Counted from the first letter of the stretch, positions 45,675 to 57,137 are shown. The stretch is DNA of 64,000 nucleotides from Lewinellaceae bacterium (GCA_020636135.1 JACJYK010000001.1:2652501-2716500), one strand, 5' to 3'. A program made the numbers and translations. The notes: a model not told the origin generated them from the sequence alone.

Positions 45675-46405
45675 TTCGTGCAGCCTGGGTGGATGACGAA
45701 GTGTTTAATCTGGAGTTTGGCAAGCGTCAGATGAATACCCATTTCAATCATCTTCCGTGCCAGTATTTCGAACACCCTGCACATGCACTGGAAGCTTTTC
45801 AAAACGATCCTTTTGATTTATTATTTCTGGATATTCAGATGCCTGAATTAAATGGGTTTCAACTGCTGGAAAAACTCTCCCCTCCCTTACCAGTGGTAAT
45901 ATTTATTACTGCTTATGACGAATATGCTATCAAAGCCATCCGTTTCTCAGCACTGGACTATTTATTGAAACCAGTTGAGGTCCCCATGTGGAAGGAGGCA
46001 ACGGAAAAAGCCATTAAACTTATCAATCTAAACAGACAAACACTGCAGCTTCAATCCATGATTGAACAGCACCGCAGGAATAAACTTGAGACGCTGGCGT
46101 TACCATCCCACGATCGGATTGACTTTGTAGCTATCCATGATATCATACGTTGCGAAGGTCAGAACAATTATACTCATATCTACACAGCAGAAGGCCATTA
46201 CCTGGTCAGCAGAACATTAAAAGATTACGAGGAATTGCTCGCCGACTCCGGATTTATACGGGTACACCTTTCACATCTCATACAGATCAGACAGGTCAGA
46301 ACATTAAGGCGCAAAGACGGGATCCAGCTGATCCTGAATGACGGTACTCGTATCCCGGTAGCCCGTTCGCGCCGGGACGAAGTATTAGCTGCACTTGGAT
46401 TATGA
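45656..46405 (+). CDS. LytTR family response regulator
   Basis: 249 residues. The receiver domain has Asp13/Asp14 (WVDDE), phospho-acceptor Asp in LLFLDIQMPELNG (about residue 60) and LLKPVE. A LytTR domain follows from about 145, with IIRCEGQNNYTHIY, FIRVHLSHLIQIRQV and PVARSRRDEV. It overlaps the sensor kinase by 19 bp and is its partner. Confidence 0.9.
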   Translation: MVTDRIIRAAWVDDEVFNLEFGKRQMNTHFNHLPCQYFEHPAHALEAFQNDPFDLLFLDIQMPELNGFQLLEKLSPPLPVVIFITAYDEYAIKAIRFSALDYLLKPVEVPMWKEATEKAIKLINLNRQTLQLQSMIEQHRRNKLETLALPSHDRIDFVAIHDIIRCEGQNNYTHIYTAEGHYLVSRTLKDYEELLADSGFIRVHLSHLIQIRQVRTLRRKDGIQLILNDGTRIPVARSRRDEVLAALGL

Positions 46406-46501
46406 TGAATTGACAAACCTTGTTCCTGTCGGTTCATTTAGAGGATTAATAGACAATTCTTTACCTTCACCACTTTAGAGACCAAACAAAATAAGACAGT
46501 C

Positions 46502-47572
46502 ATGAAGCCTTTACGTGTCCTGGTAGCGGGATGTGGAAATATGGGAACTTCCCACGCCCGAGCTTATCACCAAATGCCGGAATTTGAAATTGTAGGGTTG
46601 GTAAGCCGTACACCGGCCAGCCGGGAGCGTCTGTCCAAGGAGTTAGGCGGATATCCCACTTTCGGCGATTTTCACGAAGCCCTAAAGTCGATTCAACCCG
46701 ATGTTGTATCCATCAACACCTATCCGGAAACACATGCCGAATATGCCATTGCCAGTCTGGAAGCAGGGGCACATTTGTTCATGGAAAAACCGCTGGCAAA
46801 TACGGTTGAGGAGGCTCAGGCCATAGTCGACCTGGCCAAAAGTAAAAAACGTAAACTGGTCATCGGGTATATCCTGCGGGTCCATCCCGCCTGGACCAAA
46901 TTCATCGGCATTGCACAATCTCTGGGTAAACCTCTCGTGATGCGCATGAACCTGAACCAGCAGAGTTCCGGAGACCAGTGGAAGACTCACAAAGAATTAA
47001 TGAAGACGATGTCACCGATCGTGGACTGCGGCGTACATTATGTGGATGTTATGTGTCTGATGACCGGAGCAAGCCCGGTCAGGGTGAGCGGCATCGGCGC
47101 GAGGCTGACGGATGAAGTAGCACCGGACATGTACAACTATGGACACCTGCAGGTGACTTTTTCGGACGGGTCTGTCGGTTGGTACGAAGCAGGATGGGGT
47201 CCCATGATGAGTGAGACAGCCTTTTTTGTCAAGGATGTGATCGGCCCAAAAGGCTGTGTCAGCATCGTAGACCAAAGTGGTGAGCGCTCTGATGATTCAG
47301 CAGATATTGACAGTCACTCCAAGACCGGAGGCTTGCTGGTACACCATGCAGATCGCGGGTCTGACGGTCAGTTCAGCAAAAAAGACGAATGGTTCAGCAC
47401 CAAAGATGAGCCTGATCACGATGCATTGTGCAAACTGGAACAGGAAGTATTATTGGATGCCATTGTCCATGATAAAGACTTGAGTCAGCATATGGAAGAT
47501 GCCATCAATAGTCTGCGTATCGTACTCGCAGCAGATGAAAGTTTTAAGACCGGAAAGACGGTGGAGCTGTAA
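46502..47572 (+). CDS. Gfo/Idh/MocA family oxidoreductase
   Basis: 356 residues, cytoplasmic. Rossmann fold VAGCGNMGTSHARAY (Gly-rich NAD(P) loop), NTYPETH, and EKPLANT with the family lysine. The C-terminal domain has DCGVHYVDVMCLMTGA and a His motif. These enzymes oxidise sugar or inositol hydroxyls with NAD(P). Substrate unknown. It is a single gene about 96 bp after the LytTR regulator. Confidence 0.9.
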   Translation: MKPLRVLVAGCGNMGTSHARAYHQMPEFEIVGLVSRTPASRERLSKELGGYPTFGDFHEALKSIQPDVVSINTYPETHAEYAIASLEAGAHLFMEKPLANTVEEAQAIVDLAKSKKRKLVIGYILRVHPAWTKFIGIAQSLGKPLVMRMNLNQQSSGDQWKTHKELMKTMSPIVDCGVHYVDVMCLMTGASPVRVSGIGARLTDEVAPDMYNYGHLQVTFSDGSVGWYEAGWGPMMSETAFFVKDVIGPKGCVSIVDQSGERSDDSADIDSHSKTGGLLVHHADRGSDGQFSKKDEWFSTKDEPDHDALCKLEQEVLLDAIVHDKDLSQHMEDAINSLRIVLAADESFKTGKTVEL

Positions 47573-47759
47573 AAAAAATTTAGCCACAGTAATCGGGTAG
47601 ATCACTATGGCTTTGTTCATGAATTATCTAACTGACATGGGTACAAGAATCTAGCAGTTGACATTTTCATGTCAACCCTATAGGAGTAAGCTCCACTACT
47701 TAAATAAACACCATTCTAAAATTCTTAAACAAGTTGTTTATTAATCAATATTTCGAGTT

Positions 47760-48113
47760 CTACAATATGATATAATGATCTAGCAAGGACCTTTTTTTTC
47801 GTCGGCTCACATTAATACGGGAGCCATTGCGCAATTCCACAATTGGTTCAGGTTCAACCAATAATCTGAGTACATGATCCAAATTAACCGCATAGGAATG
47901 ATGGATGCGTACGAATTCTTCAGAAGGTAATAGATTTAGTATCTGCTTGATGCTCTTGGCAGTTGAGAGTCGCTGACCATCATCAAGGTATAGGTGTGTA
48001 TAATTACCTTCTGCCTCACAATACAAAATATCTTCGGTAGCGATAAAACGGTAGCCAGTACTCAAAGCAACGGCTACCGTGTTATTGGGATTGTTTGGCA
48101 ATATTGATCTCAA
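47760..48113 (-). CDS. Stand-alone LytTR DNA-binding domain protein
   Basis: 117 residues, a LytTR domain without receiver. DILYCEAEGNYTHLYLDDG, LSTAKSIKQILNLLPSEEFVRIHHSYAVNLD and INVSRRKK are the domain's core. Such proteins act without classical phosphorylation input. It stands 116 bp after another LytTR-only gene (48230-48577) on the same strand; the two share fold but low identity, so an old duplication is likely. Confidence 0.87.
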   Translation of the reverse strand: MRSILPNNPNNTVAVALSTGYRFIATEDILYCEAEGNYTHLYLDDGQRLSTAKSIKQILNLLPSEEFVRIHHSYAVNLDHVLRLLVEPEPIVELRNGSRINVSRRKKRSLLDHYIIL

Positions 48114-48229
48114 TGATAAATGGTTGTTCCGTTTAGTAAATTAGTTGTCCTTCATTTACTTTAAATCCAATTTTGGATAATTGGATGTATTTATTAGATT
48201 TGTGGTATAAATTCTCCACAATCGGTAAT

Positions 48230-48577
48230 TCATTCACTTTTCACTCTCTGAAAGTAATCCAGGATTTCCTGTTTTTTATTCCTGCTGTAAGTTAGTTCTT
48301 CCCCATTTTTCATTACCACCTGGTGTCCGGTTAGATTGTTTACCTCCTTGACATACAACATATTTACCAGATGGGACTTGTGAATACGGATGAAGTTTGC
48401 CTCTGAAATCAATGCTTCAATTTTGCCTAACGACTTTGTACTCATGTACTTGCCTTCGGGATGGAAATACAACCGGCAATAACTACCATCTGCCACACAA
48501 TACATCAAGTCACTGGATGACTTGAACACATATCCATTTCCATTGGTGAGGGCTATTCTGACACTGGGTACCGGCAT
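48230..48577 (-). CDS. Stand-alone LytTR DNA-binding domain protein
   Basis: 115 residues, LytTR domain only: DLMYCVADGSYCRLYFHPEG, FIRIHKSHLVNMLYVKEVN and LTYSRNKKQEILDYF. It is first of two tandem LytTR-only genes. It might regulate itself, the next gene or a distant target. No receiver, membrane or sensor domain is present, so its activity must be set by level or by a partner. Confidence 0.87.
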   Translation of the reverse strand: MPVPSVRIALTNGNGYVFKSSSDLMYCVADGSYCRLYFHPEGKYMSTKSLGKIEALISEANFIRIHKSHLVNMLYVKEVNNLTGHQVVMKNGEELTYSRNKKQEILDYFQRVKSE

Positions 48578-48962
48578 TCCATAGTCTTTGGTGTTTGTAT
48601 TTTATGCAAGGTCCGCTAAAAGGTAACCCCCTACTTGACCCTAAAAGAGTTTCTTCAGGCGTAATTCCAGGTATTCCTACATTTTCAACCAGGTGGTCAA
48701 AACCAGATTAATACACCTGAATTCCACATCACATGGTGTAGTTAAAAAGTATTTTCCGCATAAGGTCCCCAAATTGATATCAGATTGATCACATATTGAT
48801 CTTCACAGAAATAACCGACCCGATTGAGTCTCCTGAGGTAGCTACAGAAGCCCCTCGTCAAAACAATAGCGGCATCATCTTTGCCCCTGACAGAGATTAT
48901 ATCCGTCAAGACATGCCTCTACTAAAATGTCTTTATCTTAGCAAACCAAAATAAACATAGCC
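48578..48962. other. Intergenic region before fhs
   Basis: 385 bp without a supportable gene. A cluster of TTGAT words (TTGATATCA, TTGATCAC, ATTGATC) at about 48774-48801 and a weak -7-like TATCTTAG about 20 bp before the fhs ATG are the only signals seen. It holds the divergent promoters of the LytTR-only genes and fhs. Confidence 0.5.
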
Positions 48963-50627
48963 ATGACCGATCTGGAAATCGCCCGTCAGATTCCCCTTAA
49001 GCCTATCCGGGAAATCGCACAAAAACTATCCATCCCGGAATCCGACCTGGAATATTACGGCCACTACAAAGCCAAACTGCCCCTGTCACTTATCAATCCG
49101 GAAGCTTACCGGAAAAACAAGCTGATCCTGGTTTCTGCCATATCTCCCACGCCGGCAGGTGAAGGAAAGACAACCGTGACCATCGGGCTTACCGAAGGGC
49201 TGAACCGGATCGGCAAACAGGCGACTGCTGTGCTGCGGGAACCGTCCCTTGGCCCGGTCTTTGGCATCAAAGGTGGAGCTACCGGAGGCGGCTACTCACA
49301 AGTGGTACCGATGGAAGACATCAACCTCCATTTTACCGGTGACTTCTCAGCAGTGGAGAAGACTCACAATCTCCTGGCAGCACTGCTGGACAACAACCTG
49401 CAAAACAAAAAATTCAGCCTGGGCATCGACCCGCGCACCATCACCTGGAAGCGGGTCATGGATATGAATGACCGAGCCCTGCGTAAGATCGTGATCGGAC
49501 TGGGCGGCACCACCATGGGCGTACCCAGGGAGTCTGGTTTCGACATTACCGTGGCTTCCGAGATCATGGCCATCCTGTGTCTCTCCGATGACTTCGAAGA
49601 CCTGAAACGCCGCATGGGCAATATTTACATCGGCCAGACATTCGATGATCAGCCGGTATTTGCCCGCGACCTGAAAGCCCCCGGCGCTATGGCGGTACTT
49701 ATGAAAGATGCCATCAAACCCAACCTGGTGCAGACACTGGAAGGGAACCCCGCCATCATTCACGGAGGTCCTTTCGCCAACATTGCCCAGGGAACCAACA
49801 CCGTCATCGCCACTCGCATGGGCCTTTCTCTGTCTGAATATGTGGTCACGGAAGCTGGTTTCGGTTTTGACCTGGGAGGAGAAAAATTCCTGGATATCAA
49901 ATGTCAAAGCGCTGGACTGACACCATCTGCCGTAGTGTTGGTGGCCACGGTCCGCGCTCTGAAATACCACGGTGGAGCTTCTTTGAAGACCCTGACAACG
50001 CCTGATACAGGGGCTCTGGAGAAAGGGCTGCCCAACCTGCAAAAACATTTGGAGAATGTCCGCCAGTTTGGCCTTACTCCAGTGGTAGCCATCAACAAAT
50101 TTATCAGTGACAGTGATGAAGAATTAAACCTGATCCAGACGTTCTGCGCTTCCATTGGTGTGAAAGCCATCGTAGCCAATGTCTGGGGAGACGGCGGTGC
50201 CGGTGCCACCGGACTTGCTGAGGCGGTCCGGGATGCCGCTGAACAGCAATCTACCTTCAAACCGCTTTATAACTGGACTGATCCGGTGAAGAAGAAAATC
50301 AAAACCATCGCCACCAGGATCTATGGCGCCGATGATGTGGAATATACCTCTCAGGCCAGGAAGGACCTCAAGAAGATCGAGCAACTTGGCCTTTCTGACC
50401 TGGCCGTCTGTATGGCAAAAACACAAAAGTCATTGTCCGATAATCCGGCGCTCATTGGCCGGCCGGAAAACTTCAACATCACCGTACGGGAAATCGAAAT
50501 CGCCGCAGGTGCAGGATTTATTGTGCCCATCACCGGGGATATGATGCGCATGCCGGGATTACCGGCTATTCCCGCTGCCGAAGGTATGGACATCGACAAG
50601 GACGGCGTGATCACCGGACTATTCTGA
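48963..50627 (+). CDS. fhs: Formate-tetrahydrofolate ligase
   Basis: 554 residues, usual family length. The P-loop TPAGEGKTTVTIGL, REPSLGPVFGIKGGATGGG and ALKYHGGASL are clear. It makes 10-formyl-THF from formate, THF and ATP, feeding purine and one-carbon metabolism. The end (AAEGMDIDKDGVITGLF) is intact. It is a single gene; FdhD at 15 kb is the only other formate-linked gene in the window. Confidence 0.96.
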   Translation: MTDLEIARQIPLKPIREIAQKLSIPESDLEYYGHYKAKLPLSLINPEAYRKNKLILVSAISPTPAGEGKTTVTIGLTEGLNRIGKQATAVLREPSLGPVFGIKGGATGGGYSQVVPMEDINLHFTGDFSAVEKTHNLLAALLDNNLQNKKFSLGIDPRTITWKRVMDMNDRALRKIVIGLGGTTMGVPRESGFDITVASEIMAILCLSDDFEDLKRRMGNIYIGQTFDDQPVFARDLKAPGAMAVLMKDAIKPNLVQTLEGNPAIIHGGPFANIAQGTNTVIATRMGLSLSEYVVTEAGFGFDLGGEKFLDIKCQSAGLTPSAVVLVATVRALKYHGGASLKTLTTPDTGALEKGLPNLQKHLENVRQFGLTPVVAINKFISDSDEELNLIQTFCASIGVKAIVANVWGDGGAGATGLAEAVRDAAEQQSTFKPLYNWTDPVKKKIKTIATRIYGADDVEYTSQARKDLKKIEQLGLSDLAVCMAKTQKSLSDNPALIGRPENFNITVREIEIAAGAGFIVPITGDMMRMPGLPAIPAAEGMDIDKDGVITGLF

Positions 50628-50825
50628 TTATATCAAATACCACTGTCAATCGGGTCAGTCTACAGATCTGTTCTCTATAGATTAAAAGGATGGGCTTGGG
50701 TTATCGACAGCAGGCTGAACTTTACGTACGCCCTTGTCTTGACTTCTGTTGAATAATGGTCGTTGCGAATGACCCGCATATCACACACCTGGAGATCCGT
50801 ATTACCCATCACAGAACACACCAAA

Positions 50826-50850
50826 CAAAAAGCGGCCCTTTCGGACCGCT
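50826..50850 (-). terminator. Rho-independent terminator after katG
   Basis: On the minus strand AGCGGTCC pairs with GGGCCGCT (one G-T pair) around a GAAA tetraloop and runs into TTTTTG. It lies 34 bp after the katG stop codon. Confidence 0.85.
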
Positions 50851-50883
50851 TCATAATTAATTATTCTCTGATCTTAATGCAGA

Positions 50884-53097
<2,214 letters not shown>

Positions 53098-53161
53098 AAT
53101 TTATTATTAAGCTTTAGTTCAATTAACAACCCAAGTTACGACAAATCGACTGTTAACTTTC

Positions 53162-53184
53162 ATCAATATATTTTATGTATTGAT
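53162..53184. promoter_or_regulatory. Inverted repeat upstream of katG
   Basis: ATCAATA-N9-TATTGAT, a perfect 7-9-7 palindrome, 65-87 bp upstream of the katG start. A -7-like TAACTTGG on the minus strand lies between it and the gene. It is a good operator candidate for a redox regulator such as an OxyR-type protein, but the sequence does not fit the E. coli OxyR or PerR consensus. The rest of the 336-bp space up to 53433 shows no gene. Confidence 0.4.
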
Positions 53185-53433
53185 CGATGCCGTCTATATC
53201 GTACTTCAAATTCCTTACCGCGTTTGAAAAACCAGAATGTGCACTATTCAAGAAAGAGACTGGAGTGCAGGATAATTACCACATCATTCGTCCTCATCTC
53301 TAAATTCCAGACACCAAATGTTCGCGCACACATTTTTCCATACTATTCAAGACTTTTTCATGCCATTTGTTTACTCACGGACTAAAATCCTTTAAATTGG
53401 ATGACTTAATTTTTTAAACCCTAATCAAACAAC

Positions 53434-54732
53434 ATGCAAGGTTCAAAAACCGATCGCCGGACATTCGTAAAAACTTCCGGTACCCTCCTGGCAGGATCTA
53501 CTCTTGGTTTTCAGGTTTTGACATCCAAAAACCAACGACTTTTCAACAACAGTGACACGCTGAAGGTCGGTTTGATCGGCTGTGGCGGCCGGGGTTCAGG
53601 TGCTGCCCTACAGGCCACCCGCGCCGACGACAACGTCCTGTTGACCCACATGGCGGACCTGTTTCCGGATAACCTGCAAAAATCACTGGAAAACCTGCAA
53701 AAGGAAAATCCATCAAAAGTGCAGGTTCCCAAGGAAAATCAATTCCTCGGATTTGATGCCTATAAAAAGTTATTGGCCACCGATGTAGACGTGGTCATCC
53801 TGGCTACCCCACCCTGCTTTCGCCCCGGTCATCTGGAGGCCGCTGTAGCAGCCGGGAAACACATATTCACGGAAAAACCGGTAGCCGTAGATGCGCCCGG
53901 TGTCCGCAAGGTGATCGAAGTGGCCAATCAGGCCAAAGCCAAAGGCCTGGCCATGATGTCCGGTTTTTGCTGGCGACATGATGATCCCAAGCGTGCCACA
54001 TTTTCACGCATCCTGGATGGTGACATAGGGGATATCAACTCCATCTACAATACCTACAATACCGGGAATGTCTGGTACCACGAACCACAAGCCGGCTGGT
54101 CCAAATTCGAAGAGATGATGCGCAACTGGATCTACCGTAGCTGGATGTCGGGTGATCACATCGTCGAACAGGCGATCCACAGCCTCGATATGATGTCCTG
54201 GGCCATGGGTGATGTACTTCCGGTAAAAGCTACCGGCACCGGAGGCAGACAAAGCCGGACAGGAGAAGAATACGGCAATGTATTTGACCATTTTGCAGTA
54301 ACCTATGAATACCCCAATGGAGCCCGCGGGTTCCACTTCTCCAGACAACAGGAAGGTTGCTCCCGGGCATATGGCCTGGAGATTACCGGCACCAAGGGAC
54401 GCTGTGACATTGATGTCTGGAATCGCCACGAGATCTCCGGCAAGAAAAACTGGAAATGGGAAGGCGAAGGCAAGGACATGTATCAAAATGAGCACGATGA
54501 GTTATTTGCTTCCATCCGCAGTGGCAAACCATTTTTTGATGGAGTTCGCATGGCACATTCAACCATGCTGGCGATCTGGGGAAGAATGGCCGCCTATACC
54601 GGCAAGACACTGACCTGGGATGAAGCGCTCAATTCGCAGGAGGTATTAGGCCCGACGCTGGATGAATACCATTGGGATATGACCTGGCCGCTGGCCCCGG
54701 TACCTCAACCCGGCAAAACGCCATTCGTCTAA
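53434..54732 (+). CDS. Tat-exported Gfo/Idh/MocA family oxidoreductase
   Basis: 432 residues. TDRRTFVKTSGTLLAGSTL is a twin-arginine signal. The Rossmann loop is GLIGCGGRGSGA, and EKPVAVD holds the family lysine. Export is typical of Bacteroidota glycosidase-type members of the family (GH109-like group) which keep NAD bound and remove alpha-N-acetylgalactosamine or similar sugars by oxidation-elimination-reduction. A dehydrogenase role is equally possible. A Tat-exported isomerase follows 169 bp later. Confidence 0.9.
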   Translation: MQGSKTDRRTFVKTSGTLLAGSTLGFQVLTSKNQRLFNNSDTLKVGLIGCGGRGSGAALQATRADDNVLLTHMADLFPDNLQKSLENLQKENPSKVQVPKENQFLGFDAYKKLLATDVDVVILATPPCFRPGHLEAAVAAGKHIFTEKPVAVDAPGVRKVIEVANQAKAKGLAMMSGFCWRHDDPKRATFSRILDGDIGDINSIYNTYNTGNVWYHEPQAGWSKFEEMMRNWIYRSWMSGDHIVEQAIHSLDMMSWAMGDVLPVKATGTGGRQSRTGEEYGNVFDHFAVTYEYPNGARGFHFSRQQEGCSRAYGLEITGTKGRCDIDVWNRHEISGKKNWKWEGEGKDMYQNEHDELFASIRSGKPFFDGVRMAHSTMLAIWGRMAAYTGKTLTWDEALNSQEVLGPTLDEYHWDMTWPLAPVPQPGKTPFV

Positions 54733-54901
54733 AGATTTATGTTATTGAGTTAAATCAGGCATCGCGTATAGCATATACAATAATTGCTATGGCTTGAGCA
54801 TGCATACTCTATTCAACGCATTAACTTATGAACATGAGGTGATTAAGGTGTGTGGTTAGAATAAAAGCCTAATAAACAGATCTACAAATAAACAATTTTG
54901 A

Positions 54902-55810
54902 ATGAAACAACCTCGTCGTACGTTCATCAGGCAATCCGCTTTGCTTACCGGAGGAGCCCTGGTACCCGGCTGGTATCGCGGTAAAAATTTATTCACCCAG
55001 GATCAGCCGCTTCGGTTTAAGAGCCTGAAATACGGCATGATCCAGGCCGGAGATTCCGTGCTGGAAAAATTCCAGATAGCCAAGGATGCCGGATTTCAGG
55101 GTATCGAATTAGATTGGCCCAACGATCTGAATACCGATGAGGTGCTCGAGGCCAAAGCAAAAACCGGTCTGCAGATTCCCGGCGTGATCAACTCTGTGCA
55201 TTGGAAACAACCGCTTTCCGATCCGGACCCAGCAGTGCGGCAGGCATGTGTGGACGCGACCATTGAGGGTCTGAAAATGTGTAAAAAATATGGAGGCACA
55301 ACCGTTCTTGTCGTACCAGCTGTAGTCAACGATCAGGTACGCTACGATCAGGCCTGGGACCGGTCCATTCCGGAAATCAAAAAAATGTTGCCTACTGCCC
55401 ATGAGACCGGAGTCCGGATTGCCATTGAGAATGTATGGAATAACTTCCTCCTGAGCCCTCTGGAAGCAGCCCGGTACATTGATACTTTTGATGATAACAT
55501 GATCGGCTGGTACATGGATGTCGGCAACCTGGTACGATATGCATGGCCGGATCAGTGGATCTCGATCCTGGGTAAACGTATTTTAAAGGTAGACATCAAA
55601 GGCTATAGCCGCAAGAAACAGGTTGAGGAAGGCATCTGGAAGGGCTTTGAGGTTGAGATCGGTGACGATGACTGCAACTGGGCTGCCGTAAACAAGGCAC
55701 TAACTGCTGCAGGATATACCGCCGGCTGGGGCAGCGCCGAAGTGAAAGGCGGTGACCTGAATCGCCTGAAAGACATCAACCGCAGGATGGACGACATCTT
55801 TGCGAGATGA
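54902..55810 (+). CDS. Tat-exported sugar phosphate isomerase/epimerase-like protein
   Basis: 302 residues. QPRRTFIRQSALLTGGALV is a twin-arginine signal. The AP_endonuc_2 TIM barrel has AIENVWNNF (Glu), YMDVGNLVRY (Asp), KVDIKGYSRK and a late WGSAEVKGG (Glu) as metal residues. It may work with the preceding Gfo/Idh/MocA enzyme on a periplasmic sugar, such as 3-keto-glycoside processing. It is followed directly by the heptamer array. Confidence 0.88.
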   Translation: MKQPRRTFIRQSALLTGGALVPGWYRGKNLFTQDQPLRFKSLKYGMIQAGDSVLEKFQIAKDAGFQGIELDWPNDLNTDEVLEAKAKTGLQIPGVINSVHWKQPLSDPDPAVRQACVDATIEGLKMCKKYGGTTVLVVPAVVNDQVRYDQAWDRSIPEIKKMLPTAHETGVRIAIENVWNNFLLSPLEAARYIDTFDDNMIGWYMDVGNLVRYAWPDQWISILGKRILKVDIKGYSRKKQVEEGIWKGFEVEIGDDDCNWAAVNKALTAAGYTAGWGSAEVKGGDLNRLKDINRRMDDIFAR

Positions 55811-55819
55811 TATAGGTGC

Positions 55820-55959
55820 GTGGGGCATGGAGCATGGGGCATGGAGCATGGAGCATGGAGCATGGAGCATGGAGCATGGAGTAGAGAGCATGGAGCATGG
55901 GGCATGGAGCATGGAGCATGGAGCATGGAGTAGAGAGCATGGAGCATGGGGCTTGGGGC
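55820..55959. repeat. Heptamer array (ATGGAGC type)
   Basis: Twenty in-phase 7-nt units (ATGGAGC, ATGGGGC, with ATGGAGT-AGAGAGC inserts) start 10 bp after the isomerase stop. The insert pair recurs at 49-bp spacing (55876 and 55925), so a higher-order 7x7 repeat is visible. Reading frames through it (LHAPCSM-type) are repeat artefacts. Confidence 0.88.
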
Positions 55960-55965
55960 TTTTGT

Positions 55966-56690
55966 ACCTTGGTGGTTACTCTCCCACGCTATAGCCATTC
56001 CTTGTTTGGTAAATGTAGATTTGTTAGTGACATCCACCATTTGCAGCAGCAAATCCCTACTGCTCTTCGTGTCCTTCGTGCCTTAGTGGTTACTCTCCCT
56101 CGCTATAGCCATTCCTTGTTTGGTGTATGAATGTAGATTTGTAAGTGACATCCACCATTTGCGCAAGCAAACCCCTACTGCTCTTCGTGTCCTTCGTGCC
56201 TTAGTGGTTACATATGCGCAAGCAAACCCCTTAGTGCTCTGCGTGTCCTTCGTGCCTTAGTGGTTACTCTCCCACGCTATAGCCATTCCTTGTTTGGTAT
56301 ATAAATGTAGATTTGTTAGTGACATCCACCATTTGCACCAGCAAACCCCTACTGCTCTTCCTGTCCTTCGTGCCTCAGTGGTTACATTTGCGCCAGCAAA
56401 CCCCTTAGTGCTCTTCGTGTCCTTCGTGCCTTAGTGGTTACATTTGCACCAGCAAACCCCCTAGTGCTCTTCGTGTCCTTCGTGCCTTAGTGGTTACATT
56501 TGCGCCAGCAAACCCCTTAGTGCTCTTCGTGTCCTTCGTGCCTTAGTGGTTACATTTGCGCCAGCAAACCCCTTAGTGCTCTTTGTGTCCTTCGTGCCTT
56601 AGTGGTTACATTTGCACCAGCAAACCTCTTAGTGCTCTTCGTGTCCTATGTGCCTATGTGGTTACCCTTTCAACACGTCAACACCTAAAC
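55966..56690. repeat. Dispersed 56-bp repeat family with longer units
   Basis: A 56-bp unit (CATTTGCGCC-AGCAAACCCC-TTAGTGCTCT-TCGTGTCCTT-CGTGCCTTAG-TGGTTA) recurs about six times in tandem from 56385, with variants to the left. Three longer copies (from about 55974, 56091 and 56267) carry an inserted CTATAGCCATTCCTTGTTTGG block and a TGACATCCACCATTTGC block. Inside the unit three 9-nt words (CTCTTCGTG, TCCTTCGTG, CCTTAGTGG) show it arose from nonamers. No coding potential. A similar CTTCGTG-type repeat occurs in intergenic DNA of several phyla, from memory. Confidence 0.85.
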
Positions 56691-56693
56691 ACG

Positions 56694-57137
56694 TCAATGC
56701 GTGCTATCCATCACGATCTTCCAGTCACCCTGGAAGCGCTGCAGGACCAGGACAAACAGACCCTCGAGGTTGTCCAGCCCCTCCCGGTCCAGATGATACT
56801 TACCGACGAGGGTGATGATATTCTTCGAACGACGATCGGCACGGTTCAGTGTAAAGGTTAGTTTACCCATCGCTTGCCGGTCCGGATAGGTGCGATGGTA
56901 CCGCTCTATCGTTGCTTGCCATCCCTGAGCCATGCCATTGCTGCTGATAAACTGCAGGTCCGGTGATTTCCAGTAGGTCTTCATAAATGAATCGATATCT
57001 CCCTGGTTCCAGGCATCTGCTTGTACATTTAGCACGGACTGTGCGATGGATAGCGCATCATTCTTTTGCCCATAAACAGGCTGAACCAGGGTCCACATAA
57101 TCAGCAGCAAACTTCCACTACGCGTTAGACCCTTCAT
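56694..57137 (-). CDS. Secreted SnoaL/DUF4440-like (NTF2 fold) protein
   Basis: 147 residues from MKGLTRSGSLLLIMWTLVQPVYGQ, a signal peptide. The mature part has the cone-shaped NTF2 pattern: SVLNVQADAWNQGDIDSFMKTYW, then GWQATIERYHRTYPDR and LVLQRFQGDWKIVMDSTH. It is exported and may bind a small ligand or act as an enzyme without a visible catalytic motif. An upstream ATG at 57224 gives a leader without signal traits. It follows the di-haem peroxidase gene on the same strand by 114 bp, and its stop is next to the 56-bp repeats. Confidence 0.78.
   Translation of the reverse strand: MKGLTRSGSLLLIMWTLVQPVYGQKNDALSIAQSVLNVQADAWNQGDIDSFMKTYWKSPDLQFISSNGMAQGWQATIERYHRTYPDRQAMGKLTFTLNRADRRSKNIITLVGKYHLDREGLDNLEGLFVLVLQRFQGDWKIVMDSTH

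Noticed and set aside
47769..47780. AATGATCTAG at the end of the LytTR-only gene, like the FNR-like boxes
   Set aside because: It lies in coding sequence and lacks the right half-site.
50628..50825. ACAGATCTGT palindrome and other short dyads after fhs
   Set aside because: Too short and not placed near a start codon; no repeat elsewhere seen.
55603..56052. Open frames through the ATGGAGC array giving Met-Leu-His-Ala-Pro-Cys repeat proteins
   Set aside because: They translate a non-coding tandem repeat, overlap the real isomerase gene, and have no initiation context or family.
55966..56690. CRISPR array with 56-bp period
   Set aside because: The whole unit is repeated; there are no unique spacers.
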